A stretch of DNA of 64,000 bases from Fusarium oxysporum f. sp. lycopersici 4287. Lineage: Eukaryota > Ascomycota > Sordariomycetes > Hypocreales > Nectriaceae. The notes beneath the pieces were generated by a model. The model was not told the DNA's origin and searched no databases. It saw only the letters and a program-made list of their open reading frames with translations. The position numbers and the translations under genes were made by a program. The stretch is from NCBI RefSeq assembly GCF_000149955.1, contig NC_030988.1, forward strand, positions 1,946,109-2,010,108, in the 5' to 3' direction. Every line of letters begins with the position of its first letter. Position 1 is the stretch's first letter. Below are positions 53,354 through 63,925 of the stretch, piece by piece.

Positions 53354-56300
53354 ATGACGTCACGACGAGCCCCACGTTCCACCATGCGAACCCGCAACAC
53401 AATCAGAGTATCGCCTGCATCCGAATCGTCGCGACCTGGTGCTTCAGGTCAAGACCACACACCATCCTCAATGTATGACAGTACCACGGTCATCTCTGAA
53501 AAGAATACTCTTTTCCTTCCGCAAGAGCTCAAGCTAGGCGGACCCTCCAATTGGGAGCAATATTGCCCAGCTCAGAAGGCCATTCTTCGAATCAATGGTC
53601 TCGAAGATGCTGTCTTTGGTGATTACCCTCCCGAGGAACAGCAGACTATGGATCAAAAGATCAGGGCGGCAAAAGCTGCCGTCTCCATCCGAGGTAACTG
53701 CACTGGAGAAGCACTTAGTCAACTAGTCGGGATTGAGAATCCCCAGGAGATGTTCAACCTTCTCCAGGCCTATTGTATTGGCACGGGCCCAGTTCTTCTG
53801 CAGACAACACTTTACCAGTTCATCCGGATCAAAACAAGCTCTTACGAGACAATTCCACAATTTAATGTCGACTTTGAACGACTCGTCAAACTTCTCCTCG
53901 AGCAGAAAGAACCAATCTCAGATACCCTCAAAAAGGTTGTTTATCTGACTGCCTGCGAGAACGAGTACCCCGACTGGACTGCCAGACAGCGCGCTCTCCT
54001 ACGCTCGGAGCATCCGCCAACACTACGATCAATGCAGCAAGATCTCATTGATGAAAACAGGTCATCAGATGATGATGACAGTCATGGTACTGCCTCCACG
54101 TACTGGGCTCACAGTAAAAAGACTGGAAGGAAGGGCCCGGCCGCAAGAAAGCAAGAGGCAAGTGGCCGGAGGAGAGGATCTTCAAAGAACCAGCGAGCCG
54201 CGAACAAGTCTAGCCAGGAAACCAATCATCGAGTCGGCAAGAACAAGGAACATACCTGCACGAACTGCAAGAAGAGAGGACATCATGAAAATGATTGTTG
54301 GTTTGCCCATAAGGATAAGCGACCCGACTGGGCAGTCCGCCTCGCCAAGGAACTCATGGAGCATGATCTTCAACGGGACAACACCAAGAATCTCCATATC
54401 AAGGAATCAAATCATATGACAGTCGAGCGATCTTTTCTGATCCTTGAAGACAGCGTCTCAGACGAGCTACCTATGGACAATACAGAGACGTGTAAGGTCT
54501 CCCTTGATAACATCTCTTCAACCGCAGAATGGCTGTTCGACACAGGTTCGTCAGTCCACATCTGCAACGACCAAAGCCTATTCACAGAACTGCAGCCTGC
54601 AACCCGAACGGTCCTCGTTACGGGCGGTGGGAAGGTGTACCCATTCGGTAGGGGGACAGTCAAAATTTGCTTCATAAACAAATGGGGTGAGCAGGTCACA
54701 ATTAACCTCAAAGACACGCTGTTCATCCCTGAGTTTCCGGTAAATGTCATGTCAGGACTCAGGCTATACAAGAACGGCGGCTGGATAGACGGGAACGACA
54801 TGTATGACCCAACAGGAGATGTCTTTGGTCTCCTCCGCATAGGAAGGGACGGTCTGTACGTGAACACTGAGGTCGGAAAGACTACTGTTTCAAACCAGGC
54901 CGCCTGGGAACTCCAGCCAGAACCATGCAATCACCACACTGCTTCATCAAATCAATGCCTGAATGTCGACCTTTGGCACCGAAGACTCGGCCATGTTAAC
55001 GCATATCAGGTGTCACAGACTGCCAAAATGACCAAAGGAATGTACTGTGACGGCCACCACGACCATCAGCCTTTCAATTACTGCCTCGCCTGCGACATCG
55101 CAAAGGCCCTACGATGGACTCCGCGAAATAAACGGAAACGAGCCTCCAGGGCCGGGTTCATTCATGTTGACACCTTCAAAGTCAATCCACCGGGCATTAG
55201 AGGCGAACGATGGGGAATGATTGCCACAGATGACAGGCATCGAATGAGATGGGCCTACACATTCACGAGGAAGGGGATGGCTTCGGAACTCCTAGGCCAG
55301 CTCATCTCCAAGATACGAACTCAGTATGGCATCCGAGTGTACGCAATCCAGATGGATGGCGGCTCTGAGCTCTATGGTGCGTCTCTCAAGAACCTCGAGT
55401 ACACTCACGGCGTCAAGATCATCAAGACGATACCATATACTCCTGAATTTAACGGAGTTGCTGAGCGCTCTAACCGCATCATCTTTGACAAAGTCAGAGC
55501 AACCATGGAGTCGGAAAGAATCCCGATAGAGCTCTGGCCATTGGTCCTGGAAGATATGGTGCGCAAGACAAACGTGACAGCCACCAGGGCAATTGATGGC
55601 CTCACTCCCATGGAAAGCTTTCTCAACGAGGCCTTTCCCGGACAAGACAACAAGCCGGATCTGTCCGGAGAACGAATCTGCGGCTCACAAGTCACGATAC
55701 ACATACCGCAGGAACGAAGATTGAGATCACACAAGTTTGGCCCAAGAGGAGAGGCTGGAATCTACCTATGCATGGAAGGTTCACAGATCTACACCTGCTG
55801 GGTGCCCTCTCGCAGGAANNNNNNNNNNNNNNNNNNNNNNNNNNNNNNNNNNNNNNNNNNNNNNNNNNNNNNNNNNNNNNNNNNNNNNNNNNNNNNNNNN
55901 NNNNNNNNNNNNNNNNNNNNNNNNNNNNNNNNNNNNNNNNNNNNNNNNNNNNNNNNNNNNNNNNNNNNNNNNNNNNNNNNNNNNNNNNNNNNNNNNNNNN
56001 NNNNNNNNNNNNNNNNNNNNNNNNNNNNNNNNNNNNNNNNNNNNNNNNNNNNNNNNNNNNNNNNNNNNNNNNNNNNNNNNNNNNNNNNNNNNNNNNNNNN
56101 NNNNNNNNNNNNNNNNNNNNNNNNNNNNNNNNNNNNNNNNNNNNNNNNNNNNNNNNNNNNNNNNNNNNNNNNNNNNNNNNNNNNNNNNNNNNNNNNNNNN
56201 NNNNNNNNNNNNNNNNNNNNNNNNNNNNNNNNNNNNNNNNNNNNNNNNNNNNNNNNNNNNNNNNNNNNNNNNNNNNNNNNNNNNNNNNNNNNNNNNNNNN

Positions 56301-58380
56301 NNNNNNNNNNNNNNNNNNNNNNNNNNNNNNNNNNNNNNNNNNNNNNNNNNNNNNNNNNNNNNNNNNNNNNNNNNNNNNNNNNNNNNNNNNNNNNNNNNNN
56401 NNNNNNNNNNNNNNNNNNNNNNNNNNNNNNNNNNNNNNNNNNNNNNNNNNNNNNNNNNNNNNNNNNNNNNNNNNNNNNNNNNNNNNNNNNNNNNNNNNNN
56501 NNNCTGAGCATGATGTTGAGCCGGAAATCCGCAAGAACGGAGCTCCCATCTCAAGCCGGCCACAGTCCGTCACGGAGCAGACAAAGACTCCAAGCCCACA
56601 AAGGTCTGAAGTGAACAATCTTCAGCATGCTGAGGTGCATAATCCTCAGCATGGACAGACGACAACATCCATGACATCAGCTAAGCTGCCCGATCTCCGA
56701 AAAGAGGTGATCACTGAGCCCAAAACAATGACTGAAGCGCTTCAAGGTCCGCAAAGGGAGCATTGGCTCAGAGCAATACACAGTGAGCTGCGCAGCCTCC
56801 TCAAGAAAGGAGCTTGGCGCATGCTGGACCGCACCCAAGCTCACAATAGGCCACTTACAGTCAAGTGGGTATTCAAGGTCAAGAAAAACGAGGACGGCAA
56901 CCTCGACAAGTTCAAGGCACGGCTGGTGGTCAGAGGCTTTGAACAACAGTTCGGCTTTGACTACAACCAGACTTTTGCCTCTGTTGCCAAAGCGGCGACT
57001 TGGAGAATCCTCCTCACCGTTGCTGCCTGTCTTGACTGGGAAATTGAGCAGATGGACGTGTCGACGGCGTTCCTGGAAGGGGATCTCGATGAACAAGTCT
57101 TTATCGAAATGCCGGAAGGACTTGTCGAGTATTTCGATCAACACCCAGAAGACCGTCCGGCAGGATTCTCAACTGAGAAGATCTGCAAATTGATCAAATC
57201 CCTCTACGGACTCAAACAGGCGCCTCGGCAATGGCAAAAGAAGCTGAAGAAGACCTTAGAATCCCTTGACTTCAGACAAGCAACGTCTGACACGGCCGTA
57301 TATCACAATCCCACAACGGGAGTGATTATCATCACATATGTGGATGACTTCCTCATCATGGGCAGCAACAAGGAAGCAATCCAAGGGTACAAAGCCCGCC
57401 TGGGAGAGATCTTTACGATGACTGATCTCGGTCCCGCCAGCCATTTTCTTGGAGTAAGAATAACCCGAGACAGGAACTCAAGGCTGATCTACCTTTCCCA
57501 GGATGCATATTTTACCAGAATACTGAAGAAATTCGGCTTGGAAGATTGCCGACCGGTCAAGACCCCGATGGAGCGAAATTCACTCTCGACACTGCAACCA
57601 AGAGACAATGGCGACTCGGCTTCTCCAGAAGAACGAGAAGACTATAGCTCGAAAACCGGCTCGCTGATGTATGGAATGACCCAAACCAGACCCGATTTAG
57701 CTTTCCTACTCTCGGTACTCTCAAGATACATGTCGAATCCATCACCAGCACATTCACGATTGATCAAAAGAGGTCTTCGCTATCTACAGCAGACAAGGGA
57801 CCACGGCCTGGTGCTTGGGGGCGTCAAGAAAGATCCTGAATCCGCTTGGAGCATCACAGCTTGGGCCGACTCGGATTGGAAAGGCGACACTGTTACGGGA
57901 AGATCGACGTTTGGATGGCTTGTTCAACTTGAAGGATCTACAGTCTCATGGAGGGCCAAACGGCACGAAACAGTGGCACTATCGACTACCGAGGCTGAAT
58001 ATACAGCACTCTCCCAGTGTGCCAGAGAATTGGCCTGGACTAGGAACCTCTTCTCTGAACTGCTCCTTCCGCTACATATGCCTATCCCACTGAACGGCGA
58101 CAACCAGGGTTCCCTAAAGCTATGCAGAAACCCTGAGCTTCACCAACGGACAAAGCACATTCCGTTAACCGAGCACCATATCCGAGAAGAAGTTGAAGCC
58201 GGGAATATTGATGTACAATACGTCAGCACACATGAGCAGGTAGCAGACGGACTCACTAAACCATTGAACGCCGTCAGCCATGGCCACTTTCTAGAAGCAA
58301 TTCGAGTCAGTGCATGTCCGATCGAGGAAGCAGGTCGTATTATTTGGAGTACTGAAGTCCACGATGACTCTGTGCCCTGA
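53354..58380 (+). CDS. Copia-1b Gag-Pol polyprotein, gapped
   Basis: The frame is open from the ATG at 53354 to the gap, and from the gap to the stop at 58380. Domains in order: Gag with zinc knuckle (CTNCKKRGHHENDC), protease (LFDTGSS), pre-integrase (LWHRRLGH), integrase (MDGGSELYG), reverse transcriptase (YVDDFLIMG) and RNase H (WADSDWKGD). The two sides are out of frame across the 685 Ns. The sister copy has 74 bases there, and with that length the total is 4416 nt, exactly the Copia-1a frame (1471 residues). Trp477 is kept where Copia-1a has a stop. This is the most likely active retrotransposon in the window, subject to the gap. Confidence 0.92.
55819..56503. other. Assembly gap (685 N)
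   Basis: A run of 685 Ns in the region between integrase and reverse transcriptase of Copia-1b. The matching part of Copia-1a (10156-10229) is 74 bp, so the gap size is probably arbitrary. Any frame crossing it is an artefact. Confidence 0.99.
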
Positions 58381-58400
58381 AGACAAGGTGGATGGGGGCG

Positions 58401-58597
58401 TGTTGGAAAATCCGGGGATCCCCCTTCCCTTCAGGATTCAGACTAACAGTCTGAAAGTCCTAGATTTAAAGTTTAAAGTCCTAGATGAAATCATTTAGAG
58501 ATATAAACCTGAGAAGAACTCTCATCTCACTAATGAACAATCAAGTTATACAAAAATATATATTTTCACCTAGCACTACTGCGCAATATAAACAACA
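58401..58597 (+). repeat. 3' LTR of Copia-1b
   Basis: 197 bp, identical by eye to 53089-53285. A G-rich tract (GGTGGATGGGGGCG) precedes it and fits the plus-strand primer. The following ATAAG is both its target duplication and part of the pogo-3 end. Confidence 0.95.
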
Positions 58598-58686
58598 ATA
58601 AGCAAGTGACCCATATAAGTGAGTGACCCAAAAATCCCTCAACTTACATTATCATCATTCAATTCAATATCTTTCAACAACCCGAT

Positions 58687-60342
58687 ATGCCACAGCCTTC
58701 ATATGAAGCTAGGATACATCTTGCCCTTCAGGCCCTTCAAAATGACCCGAAATTAAGTATCCGAAAGGCGGCGACTGTATATCAGGTCAATCACCGCACC
58801 TTAGGTCGCCGCCGGAATGGCATTCATTCAAAGCGTGATATAACCACAAAATCACGGAACCTATCTGATCTAGAGGAACAGACGATAGTTCAATTTATCC
58901 TTGACCTAGATTCCCGAGGTTTCCCCCTTCGGCGCGATTTTGTGGAAAAAATGGCCAATTCTCTACTTGCCGATCGCGAGGCATTACCAGTCGGCAAGCT
59001 CTGGGTTCATAACTTTATCCAACGACAACCAGAGCTAAAGGCATGTCGATTTCGGAGATATGACTATAAGAGAGCTAAATGCGAAGATCCGACTATTATT
59101 CAGGGCTGGTTTCGCCTCGTAGAGAATACGATCGCGAAATACGGTATCCAATTAGCTGATATCTGGAACTTTGATGAGACCGGCTTTATGATGGGTATGA
59201 TTGAGCCCGGAATGGTCGTCACAAGCTCAGAAAGGCGAGGGATACCAAAGAAGATACAGCCTGGAAATCGTGAATGGATTACTGTGATTCAAGCGGTCAA
59301 TGCAGAAGGTCAATCGATCGCACCATTCATCATTGGTTCAGGCCAATATCATCTTGCCAATTGGTACCGAGAATGCAACCTCCCCGGCGATTGGGTCATT
59401 GCATTGAGCGAAAATGGATGGACCAATAACCAGCTAGGTCTTGACTGGCTACAGCACTTTGATCGATCAACAAAGGACCGATCAGTTGGTTCTTATCGTC
59501 TCTTAATCCTCGATGGTCATGAAAGCCACCACTCTATCGAATTCGAGAGATATTGTGAGGAGAATAAGATTATTACCCTCTGTATGCCTGCTCATGCCTC
59601 TCATCTACTCCAGCCTCTTGATTTAGGGTGCTTTGGGCCGCTGAAAAAGGCCTATGGGCGAGAAATAGAGCGTCTAATGGGATGCTCTATAAACCACATC
59701 ACCAAGATCGAGTTCTTTCCTGCCTTTCATGCCGCCCACCGAGCTACTATCACAGAAAGTAATATCAAAGGAGGTTTTAGAGGAGCTGGGCTTGCTCCCT
59801 TTGACCCAGAAAATGTTATCTCAAAGCTTGATGTGCAATTACGGACCCCGACACCTCCCGCAGATGTCACGATACCTTCAACCCCTTGGACTGCAAGGAC
59901 CCCAAAGACACTACTAGAGGCCCAATCGCATTCTAAATATCTACAGGGAAGGGTTAGAAATCATAAGAGCAGCTCCCCAGAGTCAATTATTGAGGCTGTT
60001 AAGCATTTTGAGAAGGCAACAAGCGTCCTTATCCATAAGATAGTCCTACTAGAGGATAGGCTTCAACAAGTTGAATAAGAGAATCGGATAGTAAAGCGAC
60101 GCCGGAGGGGGAAAAGGACTAGACTACAGAAAGGAGGGCCCTTGACTATAGAAGAGGCATCACAAGCAATTGATCAGATGGATGTTGATAGGCAGGTAGC
60201 AGCCGAATCGTCGAGAAGTGGTGGTCGCGGAAGGTCAAAGGGACCGAGGGTTTCACATTGTAGCAAATGCGGCAGGGCCGGGCATAATACAAGGACCTGT
60301 CAGGAGGAAATTGAAGTTAATTTAGAAGAATATAGCGATTAG
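58687..60342 (+). pseudogene. pogo-3 transposase, one stop before zinc knuckle
   Basis: The frame is open for 463 residues (58687-60078), then TAA, then open in the same frame to 60342. The DNA-binding part is at about 5-130 (psq-like helix-turn-helix, then LWVHNFIQRQPELK). The catalytic residues are D163 (WNFDETGF), D276 (LLILDGHESH) and D312 (LLQPLDLGCFGPLK), a DD35D spacing. A coiled coil (VLLEDRLQQVE) precedes the stop. After it come a basic stretch and a CCHC zinc knuckle (CSKCGRAGHNTRTC), which many fungal pogo transposases carry. The catalytic part is complete, so the truncated protein might retain activity. I call it a pseudogene only because the tail is cut off. Confidence 0.88.
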
Positions 60343-60450
60343 TTTTAATTGATCTGATAATTTGTGGTATTTTTATTGCCGATTTAATTGAGAAGGTTGA
60401 GATTTTTGGGTCACTCGCTTATATGGGTCACTCGCTTATAAAACACGTTA

Positions 60451-61081
60451 ATATGGCTTGGTTCTACACTTTAGCTAGGGTATAATTCCAGTTTTACCGT
60501 CATATATCCGATTATATAAAGCCCCCAGTATGATAGTATTCCCATTCTTTGGGCCTGCTGCTGCTACGAAATTCTTTCAACTTCTCCGACGACAATACTT
60601 GTGCCCGAAGCCTGTTCAAAGCAGTTGATATCTGGGCTATGTACATTGATTTGACATAGGGTAGCGTAACAGGTGGCACCTGTGATGATGGCTGACAGCA
60701 TAATGCTTCCGGATCATAACCAATGAGCTTTGTGAGACAGCTTCTTTGTCAGTCTAGGTTTGTTAAATGAGTATCTGAGAATTCCAGCCCCTCAAATGGA
60801 GAGTAATATGCCCGACGAAGCATAATATGCTGCTACATCCTTGCTTGATGCTATGGATTATGACTGCATAATGACGTAGTAAACCTGCCATTTCATCATT
60901 ATTCGGTACCGCATCGTCACGTTAGCATAATTAACGTTATTAGTTGTCAGCTGCTTTAGTGCCTCCCTTCCCGGCGCGGAGATTTGACATAGAAGTTATC
61001 TGCGTGGCCTACTTTAAGCGACCTGGACTATTAGATTTGCCTTAACAAAGCACGCCGCTAGAGAAATTGGCAGCTTCTACA
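60451..61081. promoter_or_regulatory. Upstream region of the SDR-like gene
   Basis: Non-coding; the promoter of the gene at 61082 is expected here. No transposon or gene is recognised. Confidence 0.35.
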
Positions 61082-61918
61082 ATGAGTCGACACGTTCTGA
61101 TCGTCGGCGGCCATGGAAGGATTGCTCAGATCCTTACGCAGCAACTACTTAAGAAGTCGTGGACCGTCACTAGTCTCATTCGGAGACAGGATCAAGTCTC
61201 CGAGATCAACAGCCTAGCCACTGCTAACCAGGGAGATTTAAACGTGCTGGTCCGTAATTTGGAACATGTCCACGATACTTCCCAAGCAAGATCGATCCTC
61301 CATGAAGTCAAACCAGATACCGTTGTTTGGTGCGCTGGAGCAGGTGGGGAGGCAAGGCCTGACCAAGTAAGAAATATATCAACTCAATCGAACATAACGC
61401 CTAATAAACCTCGCTAGACGTTTGCCATCGACCGCGATGCTGCTATTAACTTTATTAAAGCTGCAGTCCAGACGCCGAATGTTAAAAAATTACTTGTTAT
61501 TTCGTATATTAACTGTCGTCGAGAGCGACCTAGTTGGTGGGATGAGGAAGCTTGGATATACGCGCAAGAGATGCAGAGAGGCGGTCTCTTGAGCTACTGT
61601 CAAGCTAAATTAGCAGCAGATGAGATACTTCTTCAGGAGGCGTCCACCCGAGCTAACTTCTCGGGGATAAGTCTTCGCCTGGGCATACTGTCGGACGAAC
61701 CCGCAGGGTTGATCGAGCTTGGAAAAACTACAACGTCGAGGGGTAGTGTTAGCCGGGCATCTGTAGCTGAAGTTATTGTGTTGCTGCTTGAGCATGAGAC
61801 GGTGCAGACAGCCTGGCTGGATATGCTTGATGGCGCTGAAGATATTGAAACTGCTGTCGAACGTGTAGTCAATGACCGAGAGAATGCGGCTGAGGAAGGA
61901 AAACGACCGCAGACCTAG
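61082..61918 (+). CDS. NAD(P)-binding protein, atypical SDR type
   Basis: Two exons, 61082-61366 and 61418-61918, encode 261 residues; the 51-nt intron is GT..AG. The N-terminus is a Rossmann beta-alpha-beta with GGHGRIAQ at residues 9-16. VVWCAGAGGE occurs near residue 85. The catalytic-type pair Tyr155-x3-Lys159 (SYCQAK) follows SYINCR. The length and motifs match the atypical short-chain dehydrogenase/NmrA-like group (SDR_a5 or YwnB type). These bind NAD(P)H as oxidoreductases or redox sensors. The substrate cannot be told. The ATG at 61082 was chosen as the first Met before the Rossmann strand. Confidence 0.85.
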
Positions 61919-62412
61919 ATGGCTGCAACTCGAATCTTGGGTATATGGATGGCACTCAGAGTTTGAGACACGTTATGATAATGAGTATAATCATCAGAAT
62001 GATAAATATGAAGATGTGGCTATATATTCGCGAATAGTTTACACTTGTGAACACGGTCGCAAACTCTGCTATTATCCTAGCTGATATCGATGGCTTTAAT
62101 GAGACTGGCTCAGGCCATCAAAGTGCTAACGATCCTGGTCTACATAATTAGATGCGATCTAACCCGAATCAGTGGTGTGTTGTCGGATCAATGCCGATTT
62201 ATCAATGCCGGGAGAAATGTAAATAGGCTGAGATTTCGTGAGTTCCCTTTATAAGCTACACAAATTGTCTCCATAACATAATAACAGCTATGGCGCAAAA
62301 TTCTGATTATTTAGACACTATCGCTCTCTGTCCCTTAGTGGGACCTAAAATGCTTTGAAACTTGGTGCAAGCGGCTACCTAAAGTTAAATCGCTCGTGCG
62401 AATAAAAGCGTG
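61919..62412. other. Spacer between convergent genes
   Basis: The SDR-like gene (+) and the CBM21 gene (-) converge here, so both 3' ends lie in this stretch. No other feature is seen. Confidence 0.4.
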
Positions 62413-63222
62413 TTAATATTTTAGCCTTTTCTTTTTTTCCACCCTGTCTTTGGAACCCTGGTTGACTGCACACGCAAAAGCTGGTGATAGCTGCCTTTTA
62501 TTACCCCGACAGAGATATCTCTTTATAACATCAACTTGAAAGTTGGTACCGGAATTATTATCCCAATATTCTTGTCCGTTAACATCATAGCGTATACAAA
62601 GGAATAAAGGCTGTGCCGCAAAGTCAACGGTATTAGCCAGCATTATAGAGAAAACAAATCGATCATATCCGGGTATTTCGCCAATATTATTAGTCTCATG
62701 ATCGTATTTAGCTGTAGTTTCCCAAATAGTTTTCCAGAAATCGAATGTAAAACGGCAGACGACTGACTTTTCGAAAGCCAAGTTGGCCACTATAACAGAG
62801 CCTAGTATAGCCATTTGATCATTGCAAAGAGATACCCTCTCAAGCCTGACGGGCATGGTTTCACGAGCGGTAGTATCATGAGGGAAGTTAGGGGTAAATA
62901 ACTCCCATTCATAAAACGATGTACTTTTTTTGAGGCTCTTATATGGAGGTGGGAACAAATCGGTTTTGTCACAATCTGTGATAGGTGATGTATCTTTCCT
63001 CACGTCGAAGGGACGGTCCAACTCATGAAAATAGAGAATATTCTCCAGGGCTGAGTCGAAGCGAACCGATTTGTACAGCGGGAGTGTGCCTGAAGACCGA
63101 TGATGACGGCGTGAACGCAGAGCTGGTCGGATCTGTTCATTCCACTTTCTGTAGACGTTGTCGGCATACGTCCCGAGCACCTTAGTAGAAATCAAATACT
63201 CCGGACTCCGGCTCGCTCGCAT
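62413..63222 (-). CDS. Second CBM21 protein, PP1-targeting type
   Basis: 269 residues from the ATG at 63222. Residues 51-55 (KSVRF) are an RVxF motif for protein phosphatase 1, followed by a CBM21 domain (YEWELFTPNFP, LERVSLCNDQ, KSVVCRFTFDFWKTIWE, VNGQEYWDNNSGTNFQVDV). It is the same design as 29119-30159 and clearly a paralogue, with a longer basic C-terminus. An open frame at 63182-63661 upstream (CEKYARTLQDIIDLTNHILR) may be a first exon. I could not find a donor and acceptor that join it in phase, so I start at 63222. The protein presumably targets PP1 to glycogen or a similar glucan; that is inferred from the family. Confidence 0.82.
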   Translation of the reverse strand: MRASRSPEYLISTKVLGTYADNVYRKWNEQIRPALRSRRHHRSSGTLPLYKSVRFDSALENILYFHELDRPFDVRKDTSPITDCDKTDLFPPPYKSLKKSTSFYEWELFTPNFPHDTTARETMPVRLERVSLCNDQMAILGSVIVANLAFEKSVVCRFTFDFWKTIWETTAKYDHETNNIGEIPGYDRFVFSIMLANTVDFAAQPLFLCIRYDVNGQEYWDNNSGTNFQVDVIKRYLCRGNKRQLSPAFACAVNQGSKDRVEKKKRLKY

Positions 63223-63661
63223 CTAACTTAAAGCATCTTGATATGCTGACTATTTTGACATGTATTGAAAAGTACAAGATGAAGAAGATGATAAAAATCC
63301 AAGAACAGAAAAGGGTCTTTTCTGGGGATTCCGTGTTACTGAGAAGGCCTTTGCTGAAGCTAGAACGGATATTTTGACATCCGTCATCCAGATTCTGGTC
63401 GTGATTGTGATTCAGTGGCGATTTCTTGAATCGCAAGATATGATTGGTGAGGTCTATGATATCTTGTAGAGTTCTTGCATACTTCTCACAAATCTTTGGA
63501 ATATGTCTGTTATTGTTGCCAGGCAAAGTCAAATCACGACGAGAGAGAGTCGATATTCCGTCCACGTCCCAATCCTGAGTTAGAGTGGGGGATTGCAGGC
63601 GGGGGATCGACGAGATAGTGGCCGCCATGGCTGGGTCCTCAGCTGGACCCCGCGGAGTCAA
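63223..63661 (-). other. Possible 5' exon of the second CBM21 gene
   Basis: A minus-strand frame starts at 63661 (or the Met at 63628) and includes DWDVDGISTLSRRDL and CEKYARTLQDIIDLTNHI, a plausible helical N-terminal region. It continues through a hydrophobic stretch (FIIFFILYFSIHV) that may be intronic. Phase-compatible splice sites to 63222 were not found by eye. Confidence 0.4.
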
Positions 63662-63824
63662 AAGGAACCACTGATCTATTACTGACGGCTGAAATTATCG
63701 CGTATGACTTTTGGTGGCCCTGCGCTGCGTGTCTATGTAGGCCGAGATAACCAGAGACTCAAGAAGCTGGGATTCGATATGACTGACATGCAAAGGCACC
63801 TCCGAAACAGCAGGGCTGCCGTCA

Positions 63825-63925
63825 GATCAATCAAATCAGATTAGGACCCAAATCTGATCTGAACTGATAAATCACCATTCGAATCTGATTTGATTTGATT
63901 GATTGATTGATATCTGATATGTCGT
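63825..63925. repeat. AT-rich imperfect palindrome
   Basis: ATCAATCAAATCAGATT (from about 63827) is repeated in reverse at about 63888-63906 (AATCTGATTTGATTTGATTG). An inner AAATCTGATCTGAAC lies between. It looks like a short fold-back element or a hAT subterminal remnant, because hAT-2 ends are rich in the same ATCAAA motif. Confidence 0.55.

Larger units (their letters stand above)
53089..58597 (+). mobile_element. Copia-1b LTR retrotransposon
   Basis: The LTRs are 197 bp (53089-53285 and 58401-58597), identical by eye. The target duplication ATAAG (53084-53088 and 58598-58602) is exact. Coding is on the + strand and near-identical to Copia-1a, without its internal stop. An assembly gap of 685 Ns lies inside. 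Identical LTRs indicate very recent insertion. Confidence 0.96.
53075..60448 (+). mobile_element. pogo-3 (Fot1/pogo type) with Copia-1b inside
   Basis: The inverted ends start ACGTGTTTTATAAGC and contain a near-duplicate motif ATAAGYGAGTGACCC twice. The flanks are TA (53073-53074 and 60449-60450). The left end is split after 14 bp by Copia-1b, which duplicated ATAAG; the left repeat continues at 58603. Without Copia-1b the element is about 1860 bp. Its ACGT start is shared with pogo-1 and the relic at 22570. Confidence 0.93.

Noticed and set aside
55692..56618. Several long open frames across the run of Ns
   Set aside because: They consist mostly of unknown residues from the assembly gap and have no coding meaning.
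63182..63661. Joining the upstream frame to the second CBM21 gene as a firm first exon
   Set aside because: No donor and acceptor pair keeps the phase without passing a stop, so it is listed only as possible.
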